NCBI GenBank assembly: GCA_037043015.1
Contig: CM073321.1
Coordinates: 42,180,420 to 42,244,419 of the forward strand
Direction: 5' to 3'
DNA from: Bryum argenteum
Lineage: Eukaryota; Streptophyta; Bryopsida; Bryales; Bryaceae
Length of the DNA stretch: 64,000 nucleotides
Position numbers and translations under genes: made by a program. How positions within the stretch are numbered: the stretch's first letter is position 1; every line of letters starts with the position of its first letter. The notes below the pieces were generated by a model. That model was not told where the DNA came from. It made no database searches and was given only the letters and a program-made list of their open reading frames with translations. Positions 12,176 through 23,439 of the stretch are shown here, in pieces.

Positions 12176-12207
12176 CAAATACTAAACATCCTAATATGCC
12201 GTTAACA

Positions 12208-12540
12208 GAGATCCATGTTGTTACTTGGCGGTCCCAAGTTAGTACGTAGGGGTCTCAAGTTAGTGTTTGGGGGTGCTTAGGTAGTACTTGACAAATCCCA
12301 AGTTTTTACTTGGGGGTCGGAAGTTGTTACTTGGGGGTCCCAAGTTGTTACTTGGGGGTTCCAAGTTAGTTCTTGGAGGTCCTAACTTCATACTTGCTTG
12401 TCCCAGGTTAGTACTTGGGGATCCCAAGTTCTTACTTGGGGGTCCCAAACTTTTACTTGGAACTCAGAAGTTTTACTTCGAGGTCCCATGTAAGTACCTG
12501 AGGTCCCAAGTTCTTACTTGGAGGTCCTAAGTTCTTAGTT
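12208..12540. repeat. 21-bp minisatellite, right part
   Basis: Opens with the second GAGAT target duplication (12208-12212), then continues the same repeat as 9700-11237. It ends at about 12540 where gypsy-1 sequence begins. Confidence 0.85.
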
Positions 12541-12802
12541 CATTGATGAGACATACCACATTATAAAGAAAGACCTGAGGGGGAATAAAGAGAAATCTGG
12601 ACTTATTTTCCGAGATTCCGGACTAGGAGAGTATGAGATTACCCAATCGCAGACGGATAATTCAGATCATGCGATTGCAGACTGGATGCAAAGTTACGAC
12701 GTATACAATATCAGCACGACGGAATAGGAACCAGAGGAGTCCACCCGCTCTGAGAGCTGGTACAGTGCGGGACCTGATATTGAGAAGATTCAGTCCCATA
12801 AG

Positions 12803-15598
12803 CAAGAACAGTTAGTTAAGAGACTTGAACTGGGCAGTACGGAGAATTCTCAAACAATTGTTATATACGAAGGAATACAAGGACGAGAATTGGAAAACTG
12901 GAAAACATTCCTGATGAAACACAAATCAGTTTTTGCATGGACTTACCATGACTTGAAGGGTATACCAGCGTCAATTGGCGAGCGCCACATAATACTGGAG
13001 GATACCGCGGCTCCAGTTTGACAGAGGCAGCATCGACTGAATCCAAAGTATTCACTTCTGGTGAAAGAAGAGATTGACAAACTCCTGAAGGCAGGTTTTA
13101 TTTATCCAGTCCCTTACAATGAATGGGTATCGCCCATTGTTATGGTACCAAAGAAGAACAGGAAAGTACGGATTTGTCAGGACTTCCGTAAACTCAATTT
13201 TGCTACGAAAAAGGATTATTTTCCGCTGCCATTCACAGACAGTATATTGGATGTTGTGGCAGGTCACGAGTGTTATTCTTTTCTGGATGGGTTTTCAGGG
13301 TATAACCAAGTACGGATAGCAGAAGAAGATCAGTCCAAAACGACGTTCACTACGGACTGGGGTACGTTCGCGTACACCGGTATGCCTTTTGAATTGTGTA
13401 ACGCGCCTGCAACATTCCTGCAAATAATGACGCAAGCTTTCCAAAAATATTTACGGTAATTCATGGAAATCTTCCTAGATGATTTCTGTGTTTTCAGTAA
13501 GAAAAAGTATCATCTGAAGTGCTTGGGGAAATGCATGAGGCAGTGCAATGAATTTGGAATATCCTTAAATTCCGAGAAATGTCAGTTTGGCATGCCATTC
13601 GGAAGATTGCTTGGACATGTAGTATTGAGAACGGGGATCTCGACGGACCAAGATAAGATACGCATAATTGTACAACTACCGCTTCCCACAACAGTATCTA
13701 GGGTTAGAGCCTTTTTAGGCCATGCGAGTTATTATAGAATATTCATACATATGTTTGCTGTTATATGCAATCCGTTGACAAATTTGCTCAAGAAGACTGC
13801 GCCGGGACTCAGTCCAGTTTGGACGAAGGAATGCACTAAGGCATTTGAAGAGCTAAAGAGGAAATTGACGAATACTCCCATTTTGGTAGCCCCAAGATAG
13901 AAAGAGATGTTCCATGTTTATGTGGATGCATCTAATGTAGCGATTGGATCACTTCTGAGTCAAAAAGACGCTAGGGGCAGGGATCATTCGATCTATTATG
14001 CAAGCAAGCAGTTGGTTCCAGCGGAACGGAATTATACAGTCACGGAATGGGAAGCACTGGGAATGATATACTCCGTACAGAAGTTTCGCCATTACTTACT
14101 GGGGTATCCGTTTGTGTTCCACGTCGACCACGATGCATTAAAGTACATGATCAACAAGCCGCAGCTCAGTGGTCGAATAGCCAGATGGGTATTATAACTT
14201 CAAGAGTTTGAATTCACCGTAGAGGTACGGCCAGGCAAAACACATGGAAATGCGGACCATTTATCCCGTCTAACGGAGGCTGAAGGCATGGACTCAATCA
14301 ATGATGCTTTACTTGATGCTCAGTTGTTTAGTGTGGATGTAATAGCAGATCAATATAAAGACATTATTCAATACTTGACATCTCAGGATTTTCCAGTCGG
14401 AACGTCCCCAGCGCAGAAACGGAGTTTGATTGAGCAATGTGCTCCGTTTACTCTGCTTGGGTCACTCTTATACAGATTAGGCAAAGACAGAGTTTTACGA
14501 CGGTGTATCTTTGAGAGTGAAGTAGAAAGTATTCTCGAAGGATGTCACTCGGATGTTTGTGAAGGACACTTTGCGGGCGATTCTACAGCTAGAAAAGTAT
14601 TATTGGCAGGATTTTGGTGGCCAACCTTTAAGGATGCCCATAAATTCGTAAGGCATTGTGACCCATGTCAACGTATAGGGAAACCGATTCCGTCATCAGC
14701 AATGCCGTTAGTTCCAATTTTGGCACAGGCACCATTCGAGAAATGGGGTATTGATTTTGTAGGACCAATTGCACCAGCTTCCCGTCTTGGACATAAAAGG
14801 TACATTCTCGTGGCAACGGATTATGTCACGAAGTGGGCCGAAGCAGAAGCCGTTAAAAATGACGATGCAGCAACCGTAGCAAGATTCATGTATAAGCATA
14901 TAATTACGAGATTTGGATGCCCGAAAGAATTGGTGAGTGACCGTGGTAGCCATTTTATTAACAGTACTATAGAGGCATTGACGGAGAAGTATCGAATAAA
15001 ACATAGGAAGACGACTCCGTATCATCCTCGGGCTAATGGACAGACGGAGAAGACAAACGGATTGTTGTGTAAAATAATTATGAAAACATTATCGAAGTCC
15101 AGAACGAATTGGGATGAGAAGTTGCTTGCAGCATTATGGGCGTACAGAACAGCCTACAAGGTTACAACGGGATATACCCCGTTTCAATTAGTCTATGGAT
15201 TGGAAGCAATACTACCAATTGAGTTAGAAATGGAGAGTCTATGGATTGCAGTGGAAGAACGGCTTGGTGAAACGGATTCTCTAAAGACAAGACTGCAAGA
15301 TTTGGAGAAACGTGATGAAAATAGGAGGATGACATTATTAAGAATGGAGGCAATTCAAAAATAGAGAAAGAGTTACTATGATAGCAAGTTGAAGCCAAAG
15401 ACCTTTGAAGTAAATGATTGGATGCTATTGTACGATAGCCGGTATATGAAGTTTCTAGGCAAGTTTCAGTTCCGTTGGTACGGTCCGTTCCAAGTATCGG
15501 AAGTGTTTGAAAACGGATCAGTTCAGTTGAAGGACGAAAGAGGAAACCGATTTGTAACTCGGATAAATGGAAATCGCTTAAAGAGGTACTACACATAA
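12803..15598 (+). pseudogene. Gypsy-1 pol: RT, RNase H, integrase
   Basis: A single reading frame carries all domains, broken by in-frame stops at 13018, 13457, 13898, 14195 and 15362. Reverse transcriptase (about 13061-13700) has the FLDDF form of the catalytic YxDD box. RNase H (about 13907-14230) shows the YVDAS, EALG and DHDAL acidic positions. Integrase has an HHCC zinc motif (about 14545-14675), then the acidic triad: GIDFVGP, SDRGSHF and the Glu of ANGQTE (about 14750-15050). The frame ends with a short beta-rich tail (FRWYGPFQV) typical of the gypsy integrase C-terminus, with no chromodomain seen. The protease/gag part is absent. Confidence 0.9.
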
Positions 15599-15941
15599 TG
15601 GACATTACCCGCGGACGGGTAAGCCTTTACAAGTGGGGAAGGGTAAACGAAGTACAAGGATTGGAAAGAAAAATTATAAAGGAAAAGAGAGAAGAGACAA
15701 AAAGAAAACTGAAGTGAAGTGATGGGTGCAGTAATGAGTGGAAGTACAGGTGAAATCTTGGGCATCAATGAAATTGATGGTTTGAAATTAGGGTTGAAGC
15801 CAGGGATAGCAAAGGCTCGGGAGAGGGGCAGATTTTTCACATACGGATTGCGTCAAACCAGAGTGCAGTAGTGCTAATCCTAATCCCGAGTGAGTAATTC
15901 CGCTACAAATTGAGCGATTGTGCGAAATTGTAAGTAAGAGG

Positions 15942-17983
15942 ATGTCAGAAAAGAAGGGCAAGAGAACTCCGACAACGCCCCCAAAGCGCAAGGGGAAGAA
16001 GCTGAGAGTTCATGTCGAGGTTCCAGAGCTTACAGAGATTGCGTACTCCGAGCTAGATGCAATGCAGATAGAGGTCCATATGAGAAAGGGGAGAGATAAG
16101 GATTTCAAGCTCGCCCAGATGTATGCGTTCATGTTCAACTCGTCGAGATGGAGGAAGATCAACCACGAGCTCACGGACGAATTCTTGGTCAACTTCGGCA
16201 TCAACAAAGGGAGCAGCATTGTAGAAGGGAAGAGGATCGTGTTGTGAGAGGCACTGATGAACAAGGCACTGCTATTGCCGATCAGTGAGTTCGCAGTGGA
16301 AGACGCGAAGGCACCACCGGAATTTGAACCCGGGAAGTACTTCAAGACGGGGAAGGATGCATTGGATGTCAAGCAGGGTTGGAAGATTGGAGAGGCTGAG
16401 TCCCCCGACATGATGGAGTGGCTGCGATTTGTCCAAAAATGGTTAGTTTTGAGAGTGCATGGGACATATTTGGCGCAGAAATATCTGTATCCGGCCATCC
16501 AGACCTTCAACGGGATGGTGTTCAATTGGGCATTGTTCGTGGTGGAGCGAATTCAACAAGACTTGGAGATGAAGTTGAGGAAAGGACGGATCGGGTCACT
16601 CTGGGGAGCTTGTTACATCTCCCTGGCAGTCCAGTATGTGTTGGAAAATCCAACAACGGAGAGTGACCAGGACTTTCAGACAGATGAAGTGACAACCTTG
16701 AAGGCTGTTAAGGAGGCAACGCCAAATGTTGAGGAGGCAGCAGTGAGAGAGGAGCCAAGGCCGGTGGGCAGGACTCGACAACAACAAGAGCAGAATGAAA
16801 AGGCAGTGGTGCCGGAGTCGAGCAGCCGGGTAGCGGAAAGGAAGCAGACGAATCAGCGGTTGGTTTCGCCGGTACCGGCGGAGCCGCAGATGGAGCGAGG
16901 GACAGACGCAAATTCGTCAGTACAAGGGGAGGCGGAACGGGCGTCCGAAGTGCCAATGTCGGAGGGGATTGAACCGGGAAAGCTCAAGGATTACGTCCTC
17001 ATGGGCATGGAGCAGATGACGGGATGGGTGAAGAAGTATCAGGAACCAAATTATCTGAAGATGACTTCGGATTTGAAGGTGCTACGGACGGGAGCGCGGC
17101 GACCGAAGGCAGATTTGGAGAAGGTCACCGACGAACTCAAGGAAGGCCGAGACAAGCGAATTGAGGAGGCACAAGGAAGGATGGGATAAGGAGAAGGAGG
17201 TTTACCTGGAAGAAATCAGACGGGAACGTGAGAAAAATGAGATTGAGTTCGCAACATGGCAAGAGCAGAGGAGTGCGCTGGAAGCCAAGCTGAATACGAG
17301 CCAAGTGGAGCATTAACGGATCAAGGACGACTTGGATGTCCAACTGAGCAAGGCGCTTCACGAGAACATAGCATTACAAGACCCCGTACGCAAACGGAAT
17401 AATAGGGTGGAGGAGTTGGAACGTAAATTAGTAAAGGCGTCTGAAAGTTTAGCTGTGGAGACGGAGGTACGAACAGACAGCGTTCCGGAGGAGACCGAAA
17501 ACACAGAGTAGTGGAGAAAGAGATCGGAGCAGCTAGAGAAGAAGCTTCAGAGTCTGGGCAGGTATAACCAGGAATTGCTTGATAAGTATGAGCCAACACC
17601 TGCATCCGACGAGGAGGCAGATGACACGGGGGGGGTCGGAAGCAAGGGATGAGGAAGACATTCAGGTCATCTCTTCCGTGTCAGATTGATGTCAACGGGA
17701 AGGACTGTTAGGAGGGGAAGATCACGAGGTAGGGCTTGATGCTGCGGCATCAATACCATTACCCGCAAAAGCAACCACAAGGACAGAAGTATTGGAGGAT
17801 AGAGGGGGAGGAGCGACTCAAGCAGTAGATGTGCAGATGGAGCATGCGCCACGGACAACAGAATTACTCCCAGTTATGTCGACCGGAGCGACCGAAGCGG
17901 AGATGCTGGAGTCGGTGGTAGATCAGGGGAAAGATACAGCGTTTGCGGTAGTTCCTAGGAGTTGCGAGGACGCAAATGAGTAG
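15942..17983 (+). pseudogene. Gypsy-1 post-integrase ORF, coiled-coil protein of unknown function
   Basis: Starts at ATG 15942 with a Lys/Arg-rich tail, followed by a helical core (about 16020-16650, with SSRWRKINHEL and FNGMVFNWALF), then a Gln/Glu-rich linker. The C-terminal region (about 17000-17620) is a long charged coiled coil. In-frame stops (16245; others after 17300) and a frameshift near 17185 break it. Its position between integrase and the LTR is that of the extra or env-like ORF in some plant gypsy lineages. I see no signal peptide or membrane segment, so I do not call it an envelope protein. Function unknown. Confidence 0.55.
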
Positions 17984-17994
17984 GAGTGGGGCTA
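17980..17994 (+). other. Polypurine tract candidate
   Basis: The purine-rich run GAGTAGGAGTGGGG lies directly before the TG that opens the LTR, where the plus-strand primer is expected. Confidence 0.5.
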
Positions 17995-18757
17995 TGTAGA
18001 ACGAGGATTTTTCAATTTGATAAAACTTCAATTTTACCATTTCAATTCGGTTTTGACGGGTTAAAGGAATGAGATCTTTGGAGAGTCCAAGTCAGTCAGT
18101 TTGGGATGGGGTAATTCTAGTTCGGGCATAGAAGTAAGGTTTCAGTCCGTTCTCAGGCTTCAGAGTTGAATGTCCGTTCCGTTGCTCGGTTCAGTTGGGA
18201 CGGAGTCTGTCTCCGTTCTATAGTCCGTTGCTACGGGGAGACGGAGTTTGGTACGGTCGCTGGGTTTTCGTTTCTGTTTCCGTTCACAGTTTGTCTGGTT
18301 TTTCAGATACATTCCGTTCTCACCTACATGTTTAGTTAGTCAGTTCCGTTCAGTCTAGGAGACGCTTGGGTGTAGGGGTAGATATGAATCGGTGTATGGG
18401 TTGTAACGGTTGGTTTTGGAAAACATATATAGTGATTTGGGTTCATTGTTTCGGTGTCAAGACCATAGAAAAGTGGCGGGCCTAGGGATGCAAAGAGCGC
18501 CCTATTTCTCCATTTTTGTTGTGAGACAGAGATTACTTGTGTACAATTCCGTTTCCAAGATTAAATAATAATATAATATTCTATAATTGAGAATCCGTTT
18601 GCGTGTGTATGTGTATAAGTAAATGTGTAATGAGGAATTGAGTATCGTGCAACTGAATCTTCTCTCCAAGTGACATTTACAACCGAAGGCTCTAATGTAC
18701 GAATCCCCAGTGTTCGAACTCTATTATAGAATTCCTTTCTACAACTAAACTACTACA
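17995..18757 (+). repeat. Gypsy-1 long terminal repeat
   Basis: 763 bp. It opens TGTAG and closes CTACA (5-bp inverted ends), with a polypurine tract to its left and a primer-binding site three to four bases to its right. A TATA-like CATATATAG lies near 18425. Having both PPT and PBS at its borders means it is bounded by internal sequence on both sides. Confidence 0.7.
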
Positions 18758-18761
18758 TTTT

Positions 18762-18779
18762 TGGCGCCGCTACTGGGGA
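18762..18779 (+). other. Primer-binding site (TGGCGCC type)
   Basis: TGGCGCCGCTACTGGGGA matches the primer-binding site pattern of many plant Ty3/gypsy elements (TGGCGCCGTTGCCGGGGA-like). It lies 4 bp after the LTR end. Confidence 0.75.
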
Positions 18780-18924
18780 TTCGTAGGAAGAATTGGAGCG
18801 TTGTAAACAGAGAAGAAGTAAGAAAATTGAACGCGCCCAGACATTAGGTTTGCGAGAGATGGAGGATCATGTTTATGAATGAAATCAATGAAGTAGTTTT
18901 AATCTCGATTCCAACGACTTCTGC

Positions 18925-21135
18925 GTGGACGCCTATGTGAATCCAGATTGGGTTCATGGTCTAAAGCATGGGTGCTTGCCTGAGGCTAAGTTTACCGGAT
19001 CTGCTCGTCGTGGTCGTGGTGAGGCATCGTCGTCTGGTGGTCGTGCTCGTCGTGGTGAGGCATCCTCTGCTGCTGTGGCTCGTGGTGGCGAACCATCGTC
19101 TGCTCGTGGTGGCGATCCGTCGTCTGCTGGTCTTGCTCGTGGTAGTTGTCCATGGTCTGGTGGTCGTGCTCGAGGTAGTAATCCGTCGTCTGGTAGCCGT
19201 GAAGGCGGTCCTTCATCCGCTGTTCCCGGTCGTAGTGGCGCTCGTTCATCCGGTGGTCGTGGTCGTGGTGGGCGTGGTCGTGGTCGTGCATCTAGTGGGC
19301 CTTCTAGTGTGCAGGCTTTAAGCATTGAGCCTATACAGAGCAACGATCTCGTTCAGAGGAACCTGCTGATAAATCTATCCGCCAATGACGACGTTGATGA
19401 AGTTTATCCATTGGTCGACCGTCGACGCTTCTTGGATCGCGGTGGGATTTAGCTCCCATTGACCTAAATCCCCCTACACTCCTTGAGGAGACACTTGCCT
19501 CCACGGGCCTCCCCAAAACTCTTAGCGAGGACGATGATATTGAAGAAGAGAACTCTGATCATCGTCGAGAGACCCGCACGAAGGCTACAAACGATGGTTT
19601 CAGGTCTGAGTCGGATGAGGAGGTTGTTCTCGGGCAAGAGAGATTGCCCAGAGATGCGCCTACTTCCGATAGTTCTGACAAAGAGAACGCCGAAGAGGGT
19701 GCCGAGGAGGGTACTGGAGGGTCTGACGAGGATAACAATATTGATCCCTCTCCCATGAATTTGGGCGATGATGTCTTCTCTTCCCCGGCTCCTATGCAAG
19801 CCTCATCGTCGGATGCAGCAGTACAAAGGGAAGTAACGCCGCCTTCGACACTTGGAAGAGAGCCATCGCCGCTCCGGCCACTTGCAATAGAGTTATCGCC
19901 GCCTGCGCCACTTGCAAGAGAATCATCCCTGCCTCCGCCGTCTCTTGTGCTCCCATTACCTGCTCCTGCCCCTGTAAGCGGACGGTACCTTCTTTTGATG
20001 AAGAAGGGTGTTTGGAATACTCTCGCAGACGACCCTGATGAGAAGGTGGAGACTACATTTTTCGATTTCTCGGGTGAGCCGGATTCCCCCACGCCAGCAA
20101 AGGGGGCTGTCAATCCGCGCATTAATCTTGGTCTGGGTCCGCAAGAGGAGGGTGAACCTTCACAACCGCGAGTGAAGATTGAGTCGAACATTCCCGTTCC
20201 ACTCTCGAAGGATGCCAAGCGTGCACAGCGTCAAAAGAAAAAGGAAGAGAGAAGGGCCGCCAAACGAGCTGAAGAAGAAGCCGCAAATGCAAGACGGGAG
20301 GCGCAAAGACCTGCAGATCTTGTTAGGTTGGAGGAGCAACGGCGATTAGATCAACTCAAAGTCGAATCCAAGTTCTCGAGTTTGGAGACCTCAAATTCCA
20401 GAGTTCTGGGCGATTTGAGCAATTTGAGGATATTAATGACTCACATAGCACAAGTTGCTCTTCCCCTTGCCTCCTTCAACCCCGTCAATCAGCCTACTTT
20501 GGCTATATGTAGGCCTTCGACTTCCACCACCCAAACTCCACCCAAACGCTCAGCATCTTCGATTCCTTCAGTTCCTGCCCGCATTCTTCCTGCTCCGTCT
20601 ACCTCAGTACCCGACGTTGTTATTGAGGAGAATATTAGTGGGGGATCTCCTTCGGAAGCTGATATCGCCTATCAGGAAGAGAACGATGGCGTTCATCCGC
20701 TCGAGGAGCCTGACCACCGAAACGACAACGTGGACTACAAAGCCAGCGACCACGGACGAGCAGATGAAGATGTTTTTGACGGTGCTTCCTCACTCTTGGT
20801 GACCCCCGTTTCAATAGGTGCGACCTCCGCGCATGAAGTTCCCGAGGGTATTCAAGACTTGTAGGAAGATGCAGAAACAACGGTTCAGGGTGTCCCAATT
20901 TCCCTTGACTCTGCAAACGACATACCTGTCTCAGTACCCGCGACCAATTCCACGGTGAGCTTCTTATCAATTGTAGCAAAACTTGTTTAGCTCGTGTCGA
21001 CCTAAATTTCTGTTTGACTGGTTGATGAGCATCTGCTCATATTATTGCTCTACTTGTATGATGTTTAATTTTGTGATAATCTTAAAGCCGGCGCTCCTTG
21101 TTTTACAAGAGTCCGGCATTGAAGACGGCAAGTAG
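18925..21135 (+). pseudogene. Gene A 3' portion, element X (RG-rich plus coiled-coil protein)
   Basis: The first part (to 19452) is a low-complexity Arg/Gly/Ser domain built on GGRGRGG-like units, probably disordered and nucleic-acid binding. It continues after a frame change near 19450 into an acidic region with the conserved block GQERLPRDAPTSDSSD (about 19630-19680). A basic coiled coil follows (about 20200-20400: repeated KKKEERRAAKR then LEEQRRLDQLK). A stop at 20862-20864 breaks it, and a final intron (donor about 20955) leads to the terminal exon ending at 21133-21135. The acceptor CAG of the G2 copy has become CAA. The N-terminal half (H3-like tail, ParB-like domain) is absent. Function unknown. 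Confidence 0.6.
21087..21117 (+). other. Conserved hairpin at the last splice acceptor (element X)
   Basis: GCCGG..CTCCT, a loop, then AAGAG.CCGGC forms a stem-loop across the acceptor. The preceding 26 bases are identical to the G2 copy at 49825-49850 although flanks differ. Confidence 0.55.
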
Positions 21136-21316
21136 GTCTTGCAAGTTAGTCTTCGAATTATTGGATGGTGTGCTACTATTGTAGATGGTACCATGTAGTG
21201 ACATCATTCAATATAATGAAGACTTTTTATTATATCACTTGCGTCTGGACTGCGTCCGCGTCATTCTCCTCACCACCTAGCGCTAAACATCGTCATTTCT
21301 CTATCAGGGTGCGCCT

Positions 21317-22325
21317 ATGAGTACCTTATTTCGTCCGCTTGCCACCAGAACCCTCACCGACCACCTTGTGCTGTGCATCGGTGTGGTGGTTAAGTCCTCA
21401 ATCACTCCGAGCAGTCATTTGCATGCTTCAGCATTTCACAAGGTAACACTTGTTTTAATATCGTTCGCAATTGTCACTTGTCGTGCTGTAGGCTAGATTG
21501 CCCAAATCTTCAAGCAGGACTTTCCCTACATCCCTCGGTCAACCCCTACCGCCTGTGCTATCACTCAATGGACACCGGTCCATGCTCAAGTGGTTGAATG
21601 TGGTGTTGGCGTTGAACGGCGTTCTTTGTTCTACTACCTCTATGTCTGAGGCCCCATCTCAATACCTTATTTTTCCTGATCCCATAGACCCTCCTCTTCT
21701 ATCCTCCACTATCCTCACCGTAGTTGCTGACACAATAGTATATTGTCGTCCTGGATTGACCCCCTTTTTTAATGTGCTAGACCGTTTCTGCCACATCCAC
21801 GTTTGGAGTACTCTTCAACCTGAAGTTGTCGACGGTCTCTGCACCTTCCTTTTCTCTAGAATTGTTGCCGTTCCGCAAATTATATTGGCCTCAAACTTGT
21901 GCGATGGACTCTTCGTGAAGAATTACATGAAGGCCATGTACCTTGGCACGACTTATCCTATCTTACTTAAATATCCACGTCGACGTCTCTTCACTAGAAG
22001 GGATGCTAATTTCAACGCCTAAAACTTTATTATAGTCGATAGCAACCCTGCGGCTTGTATGGTTGTTCCTCCACTGAACACTCTCTTTCCTGATCCTTGG
22101 GTCCATTCACATCTGGATCCACCCTCAGACTCTTATCCACTGAAATTAATCCACAAGTTTTGTTTTGCGGTACATTTGAGAGGTCCGCAGAACTTCCGTC
22201 AAGTTATGACTAGTAGACCCTCTCACAATGACTTGTCCAAGGACTCCGAGTTGTACGGCATTATGTCTCGGAATTTGCCCTATGTGGGGAACCAGCTCCT
22301 ACTAAATGGAAAAACTATGTCGTGA
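21317..22325 (+). pseudogene. Gene B, element X: FCP1/NIF-type HAD phosphatase-like protein
   Basis: Exon 1 (21317-21442, 42 codons, starts ATG) is followed by a 49-bp GT-AG intron and exon 2 (21492-22325). Motifs match the NLI-interacting-factor/FCP1 fold in order. Motif I region LALNGVL (21606-21626) is where the family has DxDx(T/V). YCRPGLTPFF (about 21740) matches the family RPG...FL segment. HVWST (about 21800) is motif II. IIVDSNP (about 22035) is the motif III Asp. The catalytic first Asp is Ala and the second Asn, so no normal phosphatase activity is expected. One stop at 22020-22022 interrupts it. The homolog at 50078-51088 shares intron position. The fold call is by motif reading. 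Confidence 0.65.
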
Positions 22326-22518
22326 TTACTTTCATTTACGGTATTGGTTTAAATTTGTTTTTTTTGCTTTTTGCTTGACTTAGTGTTCTAAGGCCTGGTG
22401 AGATTATTACCATTTCGTAGTCATGGATTTGCGAATTGCCACTTTCGATTGTTCCGATGAGTCTACCATTAGAATGCCTTTTAAAGACTTAGTGTTTGTT
22501 TTTATGATATTCAGCTTT

Positions 22519-22997
22519 TTAGCGATGGACAACAAAATGCTTCTCTGAATGATATTCTCTCAATGGGTCCTTCTACGATGTCAGATCCCTCTTACAATAG
22601 TGAGGGGTCAAGGACACTCTCGGAGTTGCAACGAGGGCGATACATATATCCAGCTCGAGATGACGCATCTGCTGTGGATTACACCAAAGACGTCATGGAT
22701 GATAATGATGATGGTGTCGTTGATAGTTACGTCAATGTACCGATTCGAATGGTGGCGGCTTCATGTGATAACATCCCGGCTACGACGACAGGCACCGTGG
22801 CACCGATTACTGACACCCCAATTCATTCTACGGACCTAGGTGTACCTTGCGATTTAGCTACTGTGAAGCTAAATGATCCTTTGCGAACAACAATCGCCCG
22901 TGTGGGACTCTCCTTAGAAGGAGACTATCCCCAAGTTGTTGGGAAGCGTGACAAGAATGAGGGTTTTGGTGATGCACGTCTACGTAGTACTATTTAG
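22519..22997 (+). CDS. Gene C, element X: small acidic protein
   Basis: About 145-160 residues, with an ATG at 22563; sequence similarity to the G2 copy begins a little upstream. The conserved block DDASAVDYTK followed by a run of Asp/Asn is shared with 51460-51520. Near the end, DLATVKLND is encoded by a decayed form of the element palindrome. No known domain recognised. It is followed by AATAAA-type signals near 23066 and the terminal repeat. Confidence 0.5.
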
Positions 22998-23330
22998 ATT
23001 TTACTGGACTTTACTTTAGGAGGTCTACAATTACATCAATAATATGTTTTCAGGATTTTTTAATCAATAAATTTTTCTCCTTTAGTAAATTTGTTTTAAT
23101 CATTGTTTGTAGTTTGAATGAATTCTTCTTTTTATTTCAGTATAGTTTTGTATATTCATTACTGCGTCTTTTTATTTTGAAAATATTCTGTTATATTGAT
23201 AAAACGTGCTTTTTATTTTAAGAATACTTCTCTCTATATTGATAAACTTTCATTATTTGGTAATGTATTTGGCTTGGTGCAGCCTAAGTGCGATTGTATT
23301 ACTCTAATTCGTATTTACCATTTTGTGTAT

Positions 23331-23358
23331 ATATTCCCATTATAATGAATTACGTGTT
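23331..23358. repeat. Right terminal inverted repeat, element X
   Basis: Differs from the G2 right repeat (52155-52182) at one base, a C-to-T change in a CpG (TATAATGAAT against TATAACGAAT). It lies about 330 bp past the gene C stop, similar to G2. Confidence 0.85.
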
Positions 23359-23439
23359 CTCCTACTAGGTTCCGCCTCTGCTCGTGGTCTAGACTCCCTA
23401 ATAGACTGAGGCGTGTCCTCCTCCACGTTCCTTTGAACC

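Larger units (their letters stand above)
11238..12207. mobile_element. 970-bp LTR-like insertion filled with simple repeats
   Basis: It begins TGTTAA and ends TTAACA, has a 5-bp duplication (GAGAT) on both sides, and interrupts the 21-bp minisatellite, which continues beyond it. TG...CA ends with 5-bp duplications are the rule for LTR retrotransposon integration, so a solo LTR or small non-autonomous LTR element fits. Most of its interior is two repeat arrays (11383-11610 and 11650-12175). No coding capacity of its own. Confidence 0.65.
12541..18757 (+). mobile_element. Gypsy-1: 5'-truncated Ty3/gypsy retrotransposon
   Basis: Contains degenerate pol (RT, RNase H, integrase), a long post-pol ORF and a terminal LTR (17995-18757). 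Gag, protease and the left LTR are missing, and the left edge abuts the minisatellite. The order RT-RNase H-integrase identifies Ty3/gypsy. Confidence 0.8.
18900..23358 (+). mobile_element. Element X: 5'-truncated relative of G2 (gene A 3' part, genes B and C)
   Basis: Homologous in order and content to 48200-52182 of G2: RG-rich/coiled region of gene A, terminal exon, gene B, gene C, then a right terminal repeat (23331-23358) identical to that of G2 at 27 of 28 positions. The left half, including the transposase gene, is missing. It begins just after the gypsy leader, so the exact left border is uncertain (18850-18960). Confidence 0.75.

Noticed and set aside
9779..12530. Many open frames of 60-140 codons on both strands
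   Set aside because: They arise from 21-bp, 18-20 bp and 6-bp tandem repeats whose periods preserve frame; translations are pure repeats.
15942..17983. Envelope gene for gypsy-1
   Set aside because: Position fits, but there is no signal peptide, transmembrane segment or cleavage motif; it is a charged coiled-coil protein.
18954..19343. Antisense Arg/Pro- and His/Asp-rich frames
   Set aside because: Shadow frames of the RG-rich region of gene A on the other strand, whose homolog in G2 is on the plus strand.
9670..23358. Y and X as the two halves of a single element
   Set aside because: Both have their terminal repeat at the right-hand side of their gene block, whereas in G2 the two blocks face outwards. 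Y and X would need an inversion to be one element, so two separate partial copies is simpler.
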